Shown: positions 1 through 6,631 of the stretch, one piece after another
Position numbering within the stretch: position 1 is the stretch's first letter
How the letters are laid out: each line of letters starts with the position of its first letter
From: Pseudomonadales bacterium
GTDB lineage: Bacteria; Pseudomonadota; Gammaproteobacteria; Pseudomonadales; Moraxellaceae
NCBI GenBank assembly: GCA_013043915.1
Contig: JABEVH010000307.1
Span: 1-24,750 of the forward strand
DNA length: 24,750 nucleotides
Direction: 5' to 3'
Program-made: the position numbers and the translations under genes
The notes under the pieces: generated by a model
The model's input: the letters and a program-made list of their open reading frames with translations, nothing else
Databases searched by the model: none
Told to the model about the DNA's origin: nothing

Positions 1-293
1 GTCATGGCGACCAGGGCTGCACCTCGTGCCTGTCCCAGTTTGAGGGCTGAGTCGGGGTTTCTGGCTAGAAACACCTGTTCTACGGCTGCTTCCGTCGGAT
101 GGTGTTGCTGCAAGACTTGCTGCAGACCGCAGAATATGATGTTCAGCCTTTCCGGCATGGGGCCATCACCCGCCCGAATACACCCACTATCTACATAAAG
201 TAGTTGCCGGTTCCTGATTTCGATCAAGCCATAGCCCGTGATGCGCGATCCGGGATCTATGCCCAGAATAAGGGTGGCGGCCGGTTCAGCGAT
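1..293 (-). CDS. ruvC: Crossover junction endodeoxyribonuclease RuvC (3' part outside window)
   Basis: RuvC resolves Holliday junctions together with RuvAB during recombinational repair in the cytoplasm. The visible N-terminal 97 codons contain the first catalytic motif LGIDPGSRITGYG (Asp13 if ATC is residue 1), the AAVEQVFLARNPDSALKLGQ block with the second catalytic Glu, and QARGAAL, all hallmark RuvC sequence. No ATG, GTG or TTG lies in frame before the catalytic Asp. An in-frame TAA (294-296) directly precedes an ATC at 291-293, and a perfect GGAGG (300-304) sits 6 bases upstream of that ATC, so translation most likely starts at ATC. ATT or CTG a few codons later are weaker alternatives. 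The gene overlaps the yebC stop by 8 bases, which suggests translational coupling. Family identity is certain; the start is inferred. Confidence 0.95.
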   Translation of the reverse strand, partial: MAEPAATLILGIDPGSRITGYGLIEIRNRQLLYVDSGCIRAGDGPMPERLNIIFCGLQQVLQQHHPTEAAVEQVFLARNPDSALKLGQARGAALVAM

Positions 294-1035
294 TTAAGGC
301 CTCCATAACGTCTTGGGTAAAGTTGGCGTTGGTATACACATTCTGTACATCATCAAGATCTTCAAGCATATCGATCATACGCAGAATTTTCTCTGCCTGC
401 TCAAGTTCAGCGATATCTGCCTGCATGCTGGCATGCATGGTCACTTCAGCGCGGTCATGGGGAATCTTATGCTGCGCTAAGGTGTCCATGATGGGGCCAA
501 ATTGTGCTGGCGTGCAGAAGACGGTATAGCCCTCATCTTCTGTGGCGACATCATCTGCACCAGCGTCCAGCGCCAGTTCCATCAGCTTGTCTTCAGGCAC
601 GGAGCGGGGGATGTCGATTTCGCCACGTTGAGTGAACAGGTAAGCGACTGAGCCGTTGGTACCTAAATTGCCACCCGTTTTTGAAAATGCATGACGTATT
701 TCAGCAACGGTGCGGTTCAGGTTGTCCGTCATGCATTCCACTAAGACGGCCACGCCATTGACGCCGTAACCTTCATAGGTGATTTCATTTAAGTTTTTCC
801 CATCATCGCTGTTAGCGCCGCGGGCGATAGCCCGATTAACGACATCACGACTCATGTTGGCAGCCAGCGCCTTGGCTACGATGGCGCGCAATCTGGGATT
901 GTCGGCTTCCAGAGGCCCGCCCATACGAGCAGCCACGGTGATTTCGCGGATGAATTTGGTGAACACCTTGCCCTTAACCGCATCCTGCCGAGCTTTGCGG
1001 TGCTTGATGTTGGCCCACTTGGAATGTCCCGCCAT
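286..1035 (-). CDS. yebC: YebC/TACO1 family regulatory protein
   Basis: This 249-residue cytoplasmic protein belongs to the YebC/PmpR/TACO1 family. Members have been described as DNA-binding regulators and, more recently, as ribosome-associated factors that help translate difficult peptides. The family N-terminus MAGHSKWANIKHRKARQD is complete. The typical three-domain sequence follows, with EGYGVNGVAVLVECMTDNLNRT near residues 88-109 and the Gly-Asn-rich GGNLGTNGSVAYLF segment near 121-134. Length matches the family. It is the middle gene of aspS-yebC-ruvC: its ATG lies only 3 bases past the aspS stop, and its 3' end overlaps ruvC. The yebC-ruvC link is widely conserved. Its precise role here cannot be read from the sequence. 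Confidence 0.95.
   Translation of the reverse strand: MAGHSKWANIKHRKARQDAVKGKVFTKFIREITVAARMGGPLEADNPRLRAIVAKALAANMSRDVVNRAIARGANSDDGKNLNEITYEGYGVNGVAVLVECMTDNLNRTVAEIRHAFSKTGGNLGTNGSVAYLFTQRGEIDIPRSVPEDKLMELALDAGADDVATEDEGYTVFCTPAQFGPIMDTLAQHKIPHDRAEVTMHASMQADIAELEQAEKILRMIDMLEDLDDVQNVYTNANFTQDVMEALNR
300..304 (-). promoter_or_regulatory. Ribosome binding site deciding the ATC start of ruvC
   Basis: GGAGG on the minus strand lies inside the last codons of yebC, exactly 6 bases before an ATC codon that opens the ruvC frame. This is optimal Shine-Dalgarno spacing. No other start codon candidate in the ruvC frame has such a site. Confidence 0.7.
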
Positions 1036-1038
1036 GGT

Positions 1039-2808
1039 TTACTCCGTCTTTTCTCGTAGCTTGATGCCCAGCTCACGCAACTGGCGGGCATCTACCGGAG
1101 CTGGTGCCTGAGTCATCAGGCATTCAGCTGTTTTGGTTTTGGGGAAAGCGATCACATCGCGAATAGAGGCAGAACCTGTCATCAACATGATCAATCTGTC
1201 CAGACCAAAAGCCAATCCACCATGAGGGGGAGCTCCGTAGCGCAAGGCATCCAGCAGGAAGCCAAATTTTTCTTGTGCCTCATCCTCGCCTATGCCGAGC
1301 GCACGAAAAACAGCTTTTTGCATGTCAACGTTGTAAATACGCAAGGAACCACCGCCAATTTCCGTGCCGTTAAGTACCATGTCATAAGCAACGGACTTGG
1401 CGTCCCCGGGGTTCTGGGTCAGAACATTGAGTTCACAACGAGGCATGGTGAAGGGGTGATGGCATGAGGTCCACTTGCCGTCATCGGTTTCCTCAAACAT
1501 GGGGAAATCAACGACCCATAGGGGAGCCCACGTTGACGTCAACAAACTAAGGTCATGGCCCAGGCGTATGCGCAAGGCACCCATGGCATCATTGACTATT
1601 TTGGCGCGATCAGCCCCGAAGAAAATAAGATCGCCATTTTGCGCATGAACACGGGTCAGGATAGCCATGACCACCGGTTCCATATGCTTGACGATGGGTG
1701 ATTGCAGGCCCTCAATGCCGGCCGACAGGTCATTGACCTTGATATAAGCCAGGCCCTTGGCACCCCAGATGCTGACGTAACGGGTATATTCATCAATCTG
1801 GCCACGGGTTAGCTTTTCAGCTCCACCGGGGAGACGTAGTGCGACTACACGGCCGCGAGGGTCCTGGGCAGGTCCGGAAAACACCTTAAAGCTGACATCT
1901 TTAACCAGGTCAGCGATATCCACGAGTTCCAGGGGAATGCGCAGGTCAGGTTTGTCCGAACCAAAGCGTCGCATGGCTTCATCATAAGTCATGCGCGGGA
2001 AGGTCGGAAAATCGATGTGCATCAGATCAGAGAAAAGTTCCCGAGCCATGCCTTCAGCCAGGTCCATGATCTGGTGGTCAGTCATGAAAGAGGTTTCGAT
2101 ATCGATTTGGGTAAATTCAGGCTGGCGGTCAGCGCGCAGATCCTCATCACGGAAACATTTGGCGATTTGATAATACCGATCAAAGCCTGCCACCATCAGC
2201 AACTGCTTGAACAATTGCGGTGATTGCGGCAAGGCGAAGAAGGCTCCGGTATGGGTGCGTGACGGCACCAAGTAATCACGAGCCCCTTCCGGCGTGGCAC
2301 GGGTCAGTACCGGGGTTTCGACATCCAGAAAATTGTGTCTATCCAGGTATTGGCGAATTTTAGAGGTTACCTGGGAACGAAAGCGAAAACGATCCAGCAT
2401 TTCCGGGCGACGTAGGTCTAAAAAGCGGTATTTGAGGCGTACTTCTTCGCCCACATTGGCAAAGTCGTCGTTAAGCGGAAAAGGCGGGGTATCTGCCGTA
2501 GCCAGAACCGTGAGCTTTTTAGCCAGAACTTCAATCATACCGGTAGGCATGGAGGTATTCTCCGTGCCGGCATAACGTTCACGCACTCGACCCTCTACCT
2601 GCAGTACGAACTCGGTGCGAGAACGGTCAGCCTCGGCAAAGGCTTCAGGGGTGTCAGGGTCGATGACGATCTGAACCAAACCGGCTCGATCTCTCATGTC
2701 CAGAAAGATCACCCCACCATGATCGCGGCGGCGATGCACCCAGCCGCACAAGGTAACGGTCTGGCCGATATGGCTATTGTTGAGTTCTCCGCCGTAGTGA
2801 CTGCGCAT
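1039..2808 (-). CDS. aspS: Aspartyl-tRNA synthetase, probably non-discriminating
   Basis: This 589-residue class II synthetase charges tRNA with aspartate. The N-terminal OB-fold anticodon-binding domain (about 1-105) carries GWVHRRRDHGG. The catalytic core shows GARDYLVPSR, QSPQLFKQLLM, motif 2 FRDEDLRADRQPEFTQID and motif 3 GGLAFGLDRLIMLM. The bacterial insertion (GAD) domain lies between. His30 and Gly81 match residues associated with non-discriminating AspRS in Pseudomonas, rather than the E. coli type (Leu at position 30). Such an enzyme would also make Asp-tRNA-Asn for conversion by GatCAB; this is inference. The reading frame is open 70 codons further upstream, but MRSHYGGEL is the family N-terminus, so the start at 2808 is chosen. 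It is the first gene of the operon with yebC and ruvC. Confidence 0.97.
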   Translation of the reverse strand: MRSHYGGELNNSHIGQTVTLCGWVHRRRDHGGVIFLDMRDRAGLVQIVIDPDTPEAFAEADRSRTEFVLQVEGRVRERYAGTENTSMPTGMIEVLAKKLTVLATADTPPFPLNDDFANVGEEVRLKYRFLDLRRPEMLDRFRFRSQVTSKIRQYLDRHNFLDVETPVLTRATPEGARDYLVPSRTHTGAFFALPQSPQLFKQLLMVAGFDRYYQIAKCFRDEDLRADRQPEFTQIDIETSFMTDHQIMDLAEGMARELFSDLMHIDFPTFPRMTYDEAMRRFGSDKPDLRIPLELVDIADLVKDVSFKVFSGPAQDPRGRVVALRLPGGAEKLTRGQIDEYTRYVSIWGAKGLAYIKVNDLSAGIEGLQSPIVKHMEPVVMAILTRVHAQNGDLIFFGADRAKIVNDAMGALRIRLGHDLSLLTSTWAPLWVVDFPMFEETDDGKWTSCHHPFTMPRCELNVLTQNPGDAKSVAYDMVLNGTEIGGGSLRIYNVDMQKAVFRALGIGEDEAQEKFGFLLDALRYGAPPHGGLAFGLDRLIMLMTGSASIRDVIAFPKTKTAECLMTQAPAPVDARQLRELGIKLREKTE

Positions 2809-2854
2809 AATGATTTCCGGTAGCTGTATAAATGGCTGATGGTTAAAAGGCGCG

Positions 2855-2860
2855 ATTATA
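2855..2860 (-). promoter_or_regulatory. Probable -10 element of the aspS operon promoter
   Basis: A perfect TATAAT on the minus strand lies 46 bases before the aspS ATG, followed by a GC-rich discriminator. The matching -35 region is poor (TTCTCC-like at 18 bases), so strength is uncertain. Other TATAAT-like hexamers (2971-2976, 2955-2960) lie further upstream. Confidence 0.5.
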
Positions 2861-2934
2861 GCCCTGCAAACCCTTCTGGGAGAATAGCTGTCCTGGGTAG
2901 AAGCGTGAAATGCTGTAAAGTTGCGTACTTTCCT

Positions 2935-2962
2935 TTGTCTTAAGATCGCCTCAAAGTATACC
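2935..2962 (+). promoter_or_regulatory. Possible sigma-70 promoter for the PA3496-like gene
   Basis: TTGTCT (2935-2940) and TATACC (2957-2962) are separated by 16 bases, each matching four of six consensus positions. Placement about 70 bases before the gene at 3034 is plausible. The evidence is motif matching only. Confidence 0.35.
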
Positions 2963-3033
2963 GTTGGTCGATTATATTTGCCTGTGGCTGTGATTTCATG
3001 TATATAGGCCGGCTTCACGGTGGGGAGGAAATC

Positions 3034-3243
3034 ATGTCGAACGGTAAATCTGATGATTTCGAGTTGGACGAAAATTTCATCGACGATGAGGCAGCACCTG
3101 GCGACTTCGATAATGAAGATGTGGCCAAGACCAGTAACGTCCGTAATTCCCTGACTAAGCGACGCATCATTGATGAGAAGCTGGAGGAACGCCGTTTACA
3201 GCGCAATCTTCGTGACTACGATTTTGACCTTGATGATGATTGA
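3034..3243 (+). CDS. PA3496-like small acidic protein
   Basis: This 69-residue protein has a strongly acidic N-terminal half (DDFELDENFIDDEAAPGDFD) and a basic, helix-prone segment KRRIIDEKLEERRLQRNLRDY at about 43-63, and ends in an acidic tail DFDLDDD. The layout matches the PA3496 family of short gammaproteobacterial proteins, which carry a putative and poorly supported envelope-integrity label. It has no signal peptide or membrane segment. I chose the ATG at 3034 because GGGGAGGAA precedes it at ideal spacing; an in-frame ATG at 2998 has no such site. It is transcribed divergently from aspS. Function is unknown. Confidence 0.8.
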   Translation: MSNGKSDDFELDENFIDDEAAPGDFDNEDVAKTSNVRNSLTKRRIIDEKLEERRLQRNLRDYDFDLDDD

Positions 3244-3292
3244 GTGCCTTTTTTTCTCTCCTAGGGAGTATGCTAGGTGCGGATAGTTATGC

Positions 3293-3322
3293 TTCTCATT
3301 TCGGTCTAGGACGAGGCATAAT
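3293..3322 (+). promoter_or_regulatory. Possible sodB promoter
   Basis: CATAAT (3317-3322, five of six consensus bases) with TTCTCA (3293-3298) 18 bases upstream forms a plausible sigma-70 promoter for sodB, about 60 bases before its ATG. This is motif evidence only. Confidence 0.35.
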
Positions 3323-3333
3323 TGGAGCATCGG

Positions 3334-3350
3334 GGTCAGATAGGCTGACC
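3334..3350. promoter_or_regulatory. Dyad GGTCAG-N5-CTGACC in the sodB leader
   Basis: A perfect 6-base inverted repeat with a 5-base spacer lies just downstream of the predicted sodB start point. It could be an operator for a redox or metal regulator, or a short 5' UTR hairpin. I do not recognise it as a Fur or OxyR site. Confidence 0.4.
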
Positions 3351-3381
3351 TTGTTGAACGTACCTGATGGAAGGATGAATC

Positions 3382-3978
3382 ATGGCTATCGAATTGCCCG
3401 CGCTTCCCTTTGCCAAAAATGCTTTGGAGCCCCACATCTCGGCTGAGACCCTGGAGTTTCATCACGGCAAACATCACAATGCTTATGTCGTTAACCTCAA
3501 TAACCTGATCAAGGGTACGGATCTTGAATCTAAATCCTTGGAAGATATTATTTCGGCTGTGGCCAAAGATGCCAGCAAGGCAGGGGTTTTTAATAACGCA
3601 GCTCAGGTCTGGAATCATACGTTTTACTGGAACTGCATGAAGCCACAGGGTGGTGGTGCGCCGACAGGAGCTATCGCCGCTTGCATCAACGCAGAACTTG
3701 GTGGATACGAAGCCTTTGTCGAAGCCTTCAAACAGGCTGCGACCACGCAATTTGGTTCAGGTTGGGCCTGGTTGGTGCTTAATGCTCAGGGTAAGCTGGA
3801 AATTACCAAGACAGCTAATGCTGATCTCCCCATGGCACATGGCCAAAGGGCATTGCTGACTATTGACGTATGGGAACATGCATATTACGTCGATTTCCGT
3901 AACCGTCGCCCTGATTACATCAGTGCGTTCCTAAGTCATCTGGTGAACTGGGATTTTGTGAACCAGAATCTGGCCTGA
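3382..3978 (+). CDS. sodB: Iron superoxide dismutase
   Basis: It converts superoxide to oxygen and hydrogen peroxide in the cytoplasm. This is a complete 198-residue Fe/Mn-SOD. Metal ligands are His27, His79 (AAQVWNHTFYWNC), Asp162 and His166 (DVWEHAYYVDFRNRRPDY). Gln75 in AAQVWNH sits at the position that marks iron-type rather than manganese-type enzymes. His31 and Tyr35 of the substrate funnel are present. The start is supported by GGAAGGA upstream of the ATG at 3382. There is no signal peptide. It lies between the PA3496-like gene and greB on the same strand, with a strong hairpin directly after its stop. Confidence 0.97.
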   Translation: MAIELPALPFAKNALEPHISAETLEFHHGKHHNAYVVNLNNLIKGTDLESKSLEDIISAVAKDASKAGVFNNAAQVWNHTFYWNCMKPQGGGAPTGAIAACINAELGGYEAFVEAFKQAATTQFGSGWAWLVLNAQGKLEITKTANADLPMAHGQRALLTIDVWEHAYYVDFRNRRPDYISAFLSHLVNWDFVNQNLA

Positions 3979-3990
3979 TGGATGGCAAGG

Positions 3991-4012
3991 ACACCAGGCG
4001 CAAGCCTGGTGT
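3991..4012 (+). terminator. Strong hairpin after sodB, possible terminator or attenuator
   Basis: ACACCAGGC-GCAA-GCCTGGTGT is a perfect 9-base-pair stem with a GNRA-type tetraloop, starting 12 bases after the sodB stop. The following TTGCCTGTTAT is only a weak T tract, so partial termination or 3'-end protection of sodB mRNA is as likely as full termination. Confidence 0.5.
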
Positions 4013-4020
4013 TGCCTGTT

Positions 4021-4548
4021 ATGCGTATGCCGTTATCCAATACACCCGCCCCACGAGCCCTTATCACGCCAGCTGGCTATCTTCGTTTGCAGCAGGAGCT
4101 CGACCATCTTTGGCGTGTGGAACGTCCTGAGATAACCCGCTCGGTCAGTGAAGCGGCAGCTCAGGGTGATCGTTCGGAGAATGCTGAATATATCTACGGT
4201 AAAAAACGATTACGGGAAATTGACCGGCGGGTGAGATTCTTACGCAAGCGTCTGGAATTACTCGAAGTTATTCGTGATTTACCGCAGGATCAATCACGTA
4301 TCTATTTTGGCGCATGGGTTGAGGTTGAATCAGAAGATGGTAGTGAATGTTTAAACTTTCGTATCGTGGGTGCCGATGAAATCGATACCGAACAATGCCA
4401 TATCAGCATCAATGCCCCGATGGCTCGAGCCCTGCTAGGGCGGAGAGCGGGCGATGAAGTCTGGGTGGAGCGACCGGCGGGACGCACCTGTTTTTGTGTG
4501 GTGGAGGTGAGTTACGAGCCCCCGGTGTCAGAGTCGTTGATGCCCTAG
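4021..4548 (+). CDS. greB: Transcription elongation factor GreB
   Basis: GreB enters the RNA polymerase secondary channel and stimulates cleavage of backtracked transcripts. The protein shows the Gre N-terminal coiled coil with ITPAGYLRLQQELDHLWR, ERPEITRSVSEAAAQGDRSE, then NAEYIYGKKRLREIDRRVRF. The acidic residues of the GDRSENAEY tip are intact. The C-terminal FKBP-like domain contains IYFGAWVEVE and SINAPMARALLGRRAGDEV. LREIDRRVRF and the WRVERPEI block favour GreB over GreA. The frame is open back to an ATG at 3982, but that start would lie in front of the hairpin at 3991-4012, and the extra residues are not GreB-like. ATG 4021 (175 residues) is preferred; ATG 4027 is also possible. No strong ribosome binding site is visible. 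Confidence 0.92.
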   Translation: MRMPLSNTPAPRALITPAGYLRLQQELDHLWRVERPEITRSVSEAAAQGDRSENAEYIYGKKRLREIDRRVRFLRKRLELLEVIRDLPQDQSRIYFGAWVEVESEDGSECLNFRIVGADEIDTEQCHISINAPMARALLGRRAGDEVWVERPAGRTCFCVVEVSYEPPVSESLMP

Positions 4549-4552
4549 GCCC

Positions 4553-4861
4553 ATGAAGTTCCGAGCTATGAGAACCCATGAGCAAGGCATTTTTGACACA
4601 TTTCGGTTTAGCAAGGAACAGCTGATACTCGGCTTGGTGTTCAGTCCCCCCAGCGGAGCTCCGACGCTGGACAAGCGGTTGTGTGCATTGGCAGAGCGGA
4701 TTTTCCTGGCTTTTGGTGAGGACTCAGTAGTCTTTCTGCATATTCTTCGACTAGCCCATCATGATTTCTTAAGAGATGAGTCTTGCCTGTGTAGGACAAA
4801 GCGCCAGATAGCGGGCAACAAACTAAGCACTATGATGCCCAGAATGCATAGGGTGAAGTAG
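4553..4861 (+). CDS. Doubtful hypothetical ORF of 102 residues
   Basis: An ORF starts 4 bases after the greB stop and runs into the 3' end of the convergent dedA gene, overlapping it by 103 bases. The first 65 or so residues (FDTFRFSKEQLILGLVFSPP, LDKRLCALAERIFLAFGED) have a protein-like composition, whereas the end, antisense to dedA, does not. It may be a decayed gene remnant whose original 3' end was lost, or non-coding. I recognise no family. No good ribosome binding site precedes either ATG (4553, 4568). It is listed because 4549-4758 holds nothing else. Confidence 0.25.
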   Translation: MKFRAMRTHEQGIFDTFRFSKEQLILGLVFSPPSGAPTLDKRLCALAERIFLAFGEDSVVFLHILRLAHHDFLRDESCLCRTKRQIAGNKLSTMMPRMHRVK

Positions 4862-5397
4862 TGTTTAACCACAGGTAGATTGCCAAAGCCGTAGCCCATG
4901 AGCCCAAAGGACAGTACCCACGTTAACCCACCGATCAGGTCATAGACAAAGAAACGACGGTAAGGCATATGGGCCATGCCGGCGACAAACGGGGTAAATG
5001 TGCGAAAAATTGGTAAAAAGCGCGCAATTAATACAGTTTTTCCACCATAGGTATCAAAGTACTGGCGAGTTTTTTCCAGATCTTTACGCCGTAACAGGCG
5101 AGGGGGATGCTCCAGCCAGCGCCGGCCTAGCTGCCTTCCAACGGCATAATTCAGGTTGTCTCCCAAAAGGGCTGCAAGGATCAGCAGCGACAACAGCCAA
5201 GTCATGTTGATAGCCCCGGTGGCGGCCAGAGCACCGCTGGCAAAAAGCAGGCTATCTCCTGGCAAAAAGGGCATGAAGATTAAGCCGGTTTCAATAAAGA
5301 CGATGGCAAAGACGATGGCGTAAAAGCCGGAGCCGTACAGATGGAGAAATGACAGCAGGTGTTGGTCAATATGTAAAATGAAATCAATGGGATTCAT
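4759..5397 (-). CDS. DedA family inner-membrane protein
   Basis: This is a 212-residue polytopic membrane protein of the DedA/SNARE-associated superfamily. Such proteins take part in undecaprenyl-phosphate or phospholipid flipping and in membrane-potential homeostasis. Conserved family signatures are present: IETGLIFMPFLPGDSLLF (Glu36, Asp48) and ARFLPIFRTFTPFVAGMAHM (Arg126, Arg132). These match the four charged residues essential in E. coli YqjA/YghB. LLGDNLNYAVGRQLGRR follows the second hydrophobic segment. The C-terminus holds two further membrane helices and a short basic-acidic tail. It is transcribed alone, divergently from ybhG and convergent to greB. Which DedA paralogue it equals cannot be decided. 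Confidence 0.92.
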   Translation of the reverse strand: MNPIDFILHIDQHLLSFLHLYGSGFYAIVFAIVFIETGLIFMPFLPGDSLLFASGALAATGAINMTWLLSLLILAALLGDNLNYAVGRQLGRRWLEHPPRLLRRKDLEKTRQYFDTYGGKTVLIARFLPIFRTFTPFVAGMAHMPYRRFFVYDLIGGLTWVLSFGLMGYGFGNLPVVKHYFTLCILGIIVLSLLPAIWRFVLHRQDSSLKKS

Positions 5398-5439
5398 AAA
5401 GTGATGTTGCCAAGTATGAAGATTTGGGGGATAAGATTA

Positions 5440-5464
5440 CCCTGAATCCTGAAAATATTCAGGG
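5440..5464. promoter_or_regulatory. Nested dyad between dedA and ybhG
   Basis: CCCTGAAT-N9-ATTCAGGG is a perfect 8-base inverted repeat, and inside it CCTGAA-N4-TTCAGG forms a second dyad sharing the right arm. It could be an operator serving one or both divergent genes. No T tract follows, so it is not an obvious terminator. Confidence 0.45.
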
Positions 5465-5518
5465 TTGTCTCGTAGCTAAGATTAAGATTTAAGAAGATTT
5501 ACCGGATTAGGTGGGGGC

Positions 5519-5548
5519 TTGATAGAGATCATGCAAAGGCAGGATAAC
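5519..5548 (+). promoter_or_regulatory. Possible sigma-70 promoter of ybhGFSR
   Basis: TTGATA (5519-5524) and GATAAC (5543-5548) are 18 bases apart. The predicted start is about 5555, 40 bases before the ybhG ATG. The dyad at 5558-5575 would then overlap the start of the transcript. Motif evidence only. Confidence 0.35.
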
Positions 5549-5557
5549 TCCGGCTAA

Positions 5558-5575
5558 GATACTCGGGGTAGTATC
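5558..5575. promoter_or_regulatory. Dyad GATACT-N6-AGTATC, candidate operator of ybhGFSR
   Basis: A perfect 6-base inverted repeat is centred about 30 bases before ybhG and just after the predicted promoter, a typical repressor position. In E. coli this operon is controlled by the TetR-type regulator CecR; no regulator gene is present in this window. Confidence 0.45.
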
Positions 5576-5596
5576 GAGTGCAGTGAGGTTCCTTTC

Positions 5597-6628
5597 ATGT
5601 TAAAACACCGCGTATGGATACTGGGTGGCGTGATGATAGCGGGGGCGGCCTTAGCTGGCTGGAAGTGGTGGTCATCACACGGTCCTCAGGATACGGTTTT
5701 GCATATCTACGGTAATGTCGATGTACGTGAGGTGCAGCTGGCATTTAATGATGCTGATCGCATTGCGCATTTGTATGTTGAGGAAGGGGATACGGTCAAA
5801 GTAGGTCAACTCTTAGCGGATCTTGATACTCACCGTTTGCAGGCAAACCGTGATGCTGCTTTGGCTCGATTAGGGAGTGCCGAAGAGCAACTACGGAAGC
5901 TGATGAATGGATCGCGACCTGAGGATATCAGGCTGGCTGCTGCCAATGTTGAAGAAGCGCAGGCGCAACTTGATCTGGCTAAAAAGATGGCTTTACGCCA
6001 GCATGCCCTGATCACCAAGGGTAATACGGATCAGCAGAGTGTCGATGCAGCGGATAGTGCCGAGCAGGCAGCCTTGGCGGTATTGCATGCCAGGCAGGAG
6101 GCTCTCCGGCTGGAACGGCTAGGTCCTCGGCAAGAGGATATTGCTACCCAGCATCAAGGGGTGGTTCAGGCCAAAGCTGAGGTCATGCTGGCAGAACAGC
6201 AATGGGATGATGCGCGCTTGTTGGCTCCGCATGATGGGGTGATTGAGGAGCGTATTCTTGAACCAGGTTCCATGGTTACGCCGCAAAGTCCGGTATTGAC
6301 CCTGGCCCTGAATCACCCGCTATGGATACGAGCCTATGTGCCTGAACCTGACTTAGGGCGTATAAAATTAGGCATGTTGGCGCGCATCCGAAGTGATAGT
6401 CAGGTGTCAGGGCAGTCATTACAGGGTTGGGTCGGGTATATCTCGCCCATCAGTGAATTTACGCCAAAGTCGGTAGAAACTACTGATCTGCGTACGCAGC
6501 TGGTCTACCGCGTTCGTGTTTATGCCTGCCCCAATAGCGAGCGAGAGTTGCGTCTGGGTATGCCGGTCACGGTGGATATTTTGCCCAATGTGCCGGGAGC
6601 GGTGACTACCTGTACCGTCAGGCACTGA
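5597..6628 (+). CDS. ybhG: YbhG-type membrane fusion protein (HlyD family)
   Basis: This is the periplasmic adaptor of an ABC-2 type exporter. The 343-residue protein has an N-terminal signal anchor (about 7-27, VWILGGVMIAGAALAG). It then has a split lipoyl domain beginning IYGNVDVREVQLAF and VEEGDTVKVGQLLADLD, and a long Ala/Gln/Glu-rich coiled-coil hairpin at about 75-200. The second lipoyl half contains LLAPHDGVIEERILEPGSMV and is followed by a beta-barrel. PISEFTPKSVETTDLRTQLVYRV and the final LGMPVTV match E. coli YbhG closely. GAGG at 5585-5588 precedes the ATG by 8 bases. The ATPase gene follows after 3 bases. The E. coli counterpart is linked to export of some antibiotics and sodium; the substrate here is unknown. 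Confidence 0.92.
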   Translation: MLKHRVWILGGVMIAGAALAGWKWWSSHGPQDTVLHIYGNVDVREVQLAFNDADRIAHLYVEEGDTVKVGQLLADLDTHRLQANRDAALARLGSAEEQLRKLMNGSRPEDIRLAAANVEEAQAQLDLAKKMALRQHALITKGNTDQQSVDAADSAEQAALAVLHARQEALRLERLGPRQEDIATQHQGVVQAKAEVMLAEQQWDDARLLAPHDGVIEERILEPGSMVTPQSPVLTLALNHPLWIRAYVPEPDLGRIKLGMLARIRSDSQVSGQSLQGWVGYISPISEFTPKSVETTDLRTQLVYRVRVYACPNSERELRLGMPVTVDILPNVPGAVTTCTVRH

Positions 6629-6631
6629 CTC

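Noticed and set aside
2809..3018. 70-codon N-terminal extension of aspS
   Set aside because: The frame is open, but the family N-terminus MRSHYGGEL begins at 2808, and the extension crosses a TATAAT promoter element and shows no AspRS similarity.
3244..3260. T-rich run after the PA3496-like gene as an intrinsic terminator
   Set aside because: No stem of useful length lies directly before the T run.
3196..3750. 184-codon minus-strand ORF opposite sodB
   Set aside because: It is wholly antisense to the certain sodB gene and the PA3496-like gene end, with no ribosome binding site or recognisable motif.
3982..4020. Longer greB start at ATG 3982
   Set aside because: It would translate through the post-sodB hairpin and adds residues absent from GreB; no ribosome binding site precedes it.
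4650..4670. CCAGCG-N9-CGCTGG hairpin as a terminator for greB
   Set aside because: The stem is short and no T tract follows on either strand.
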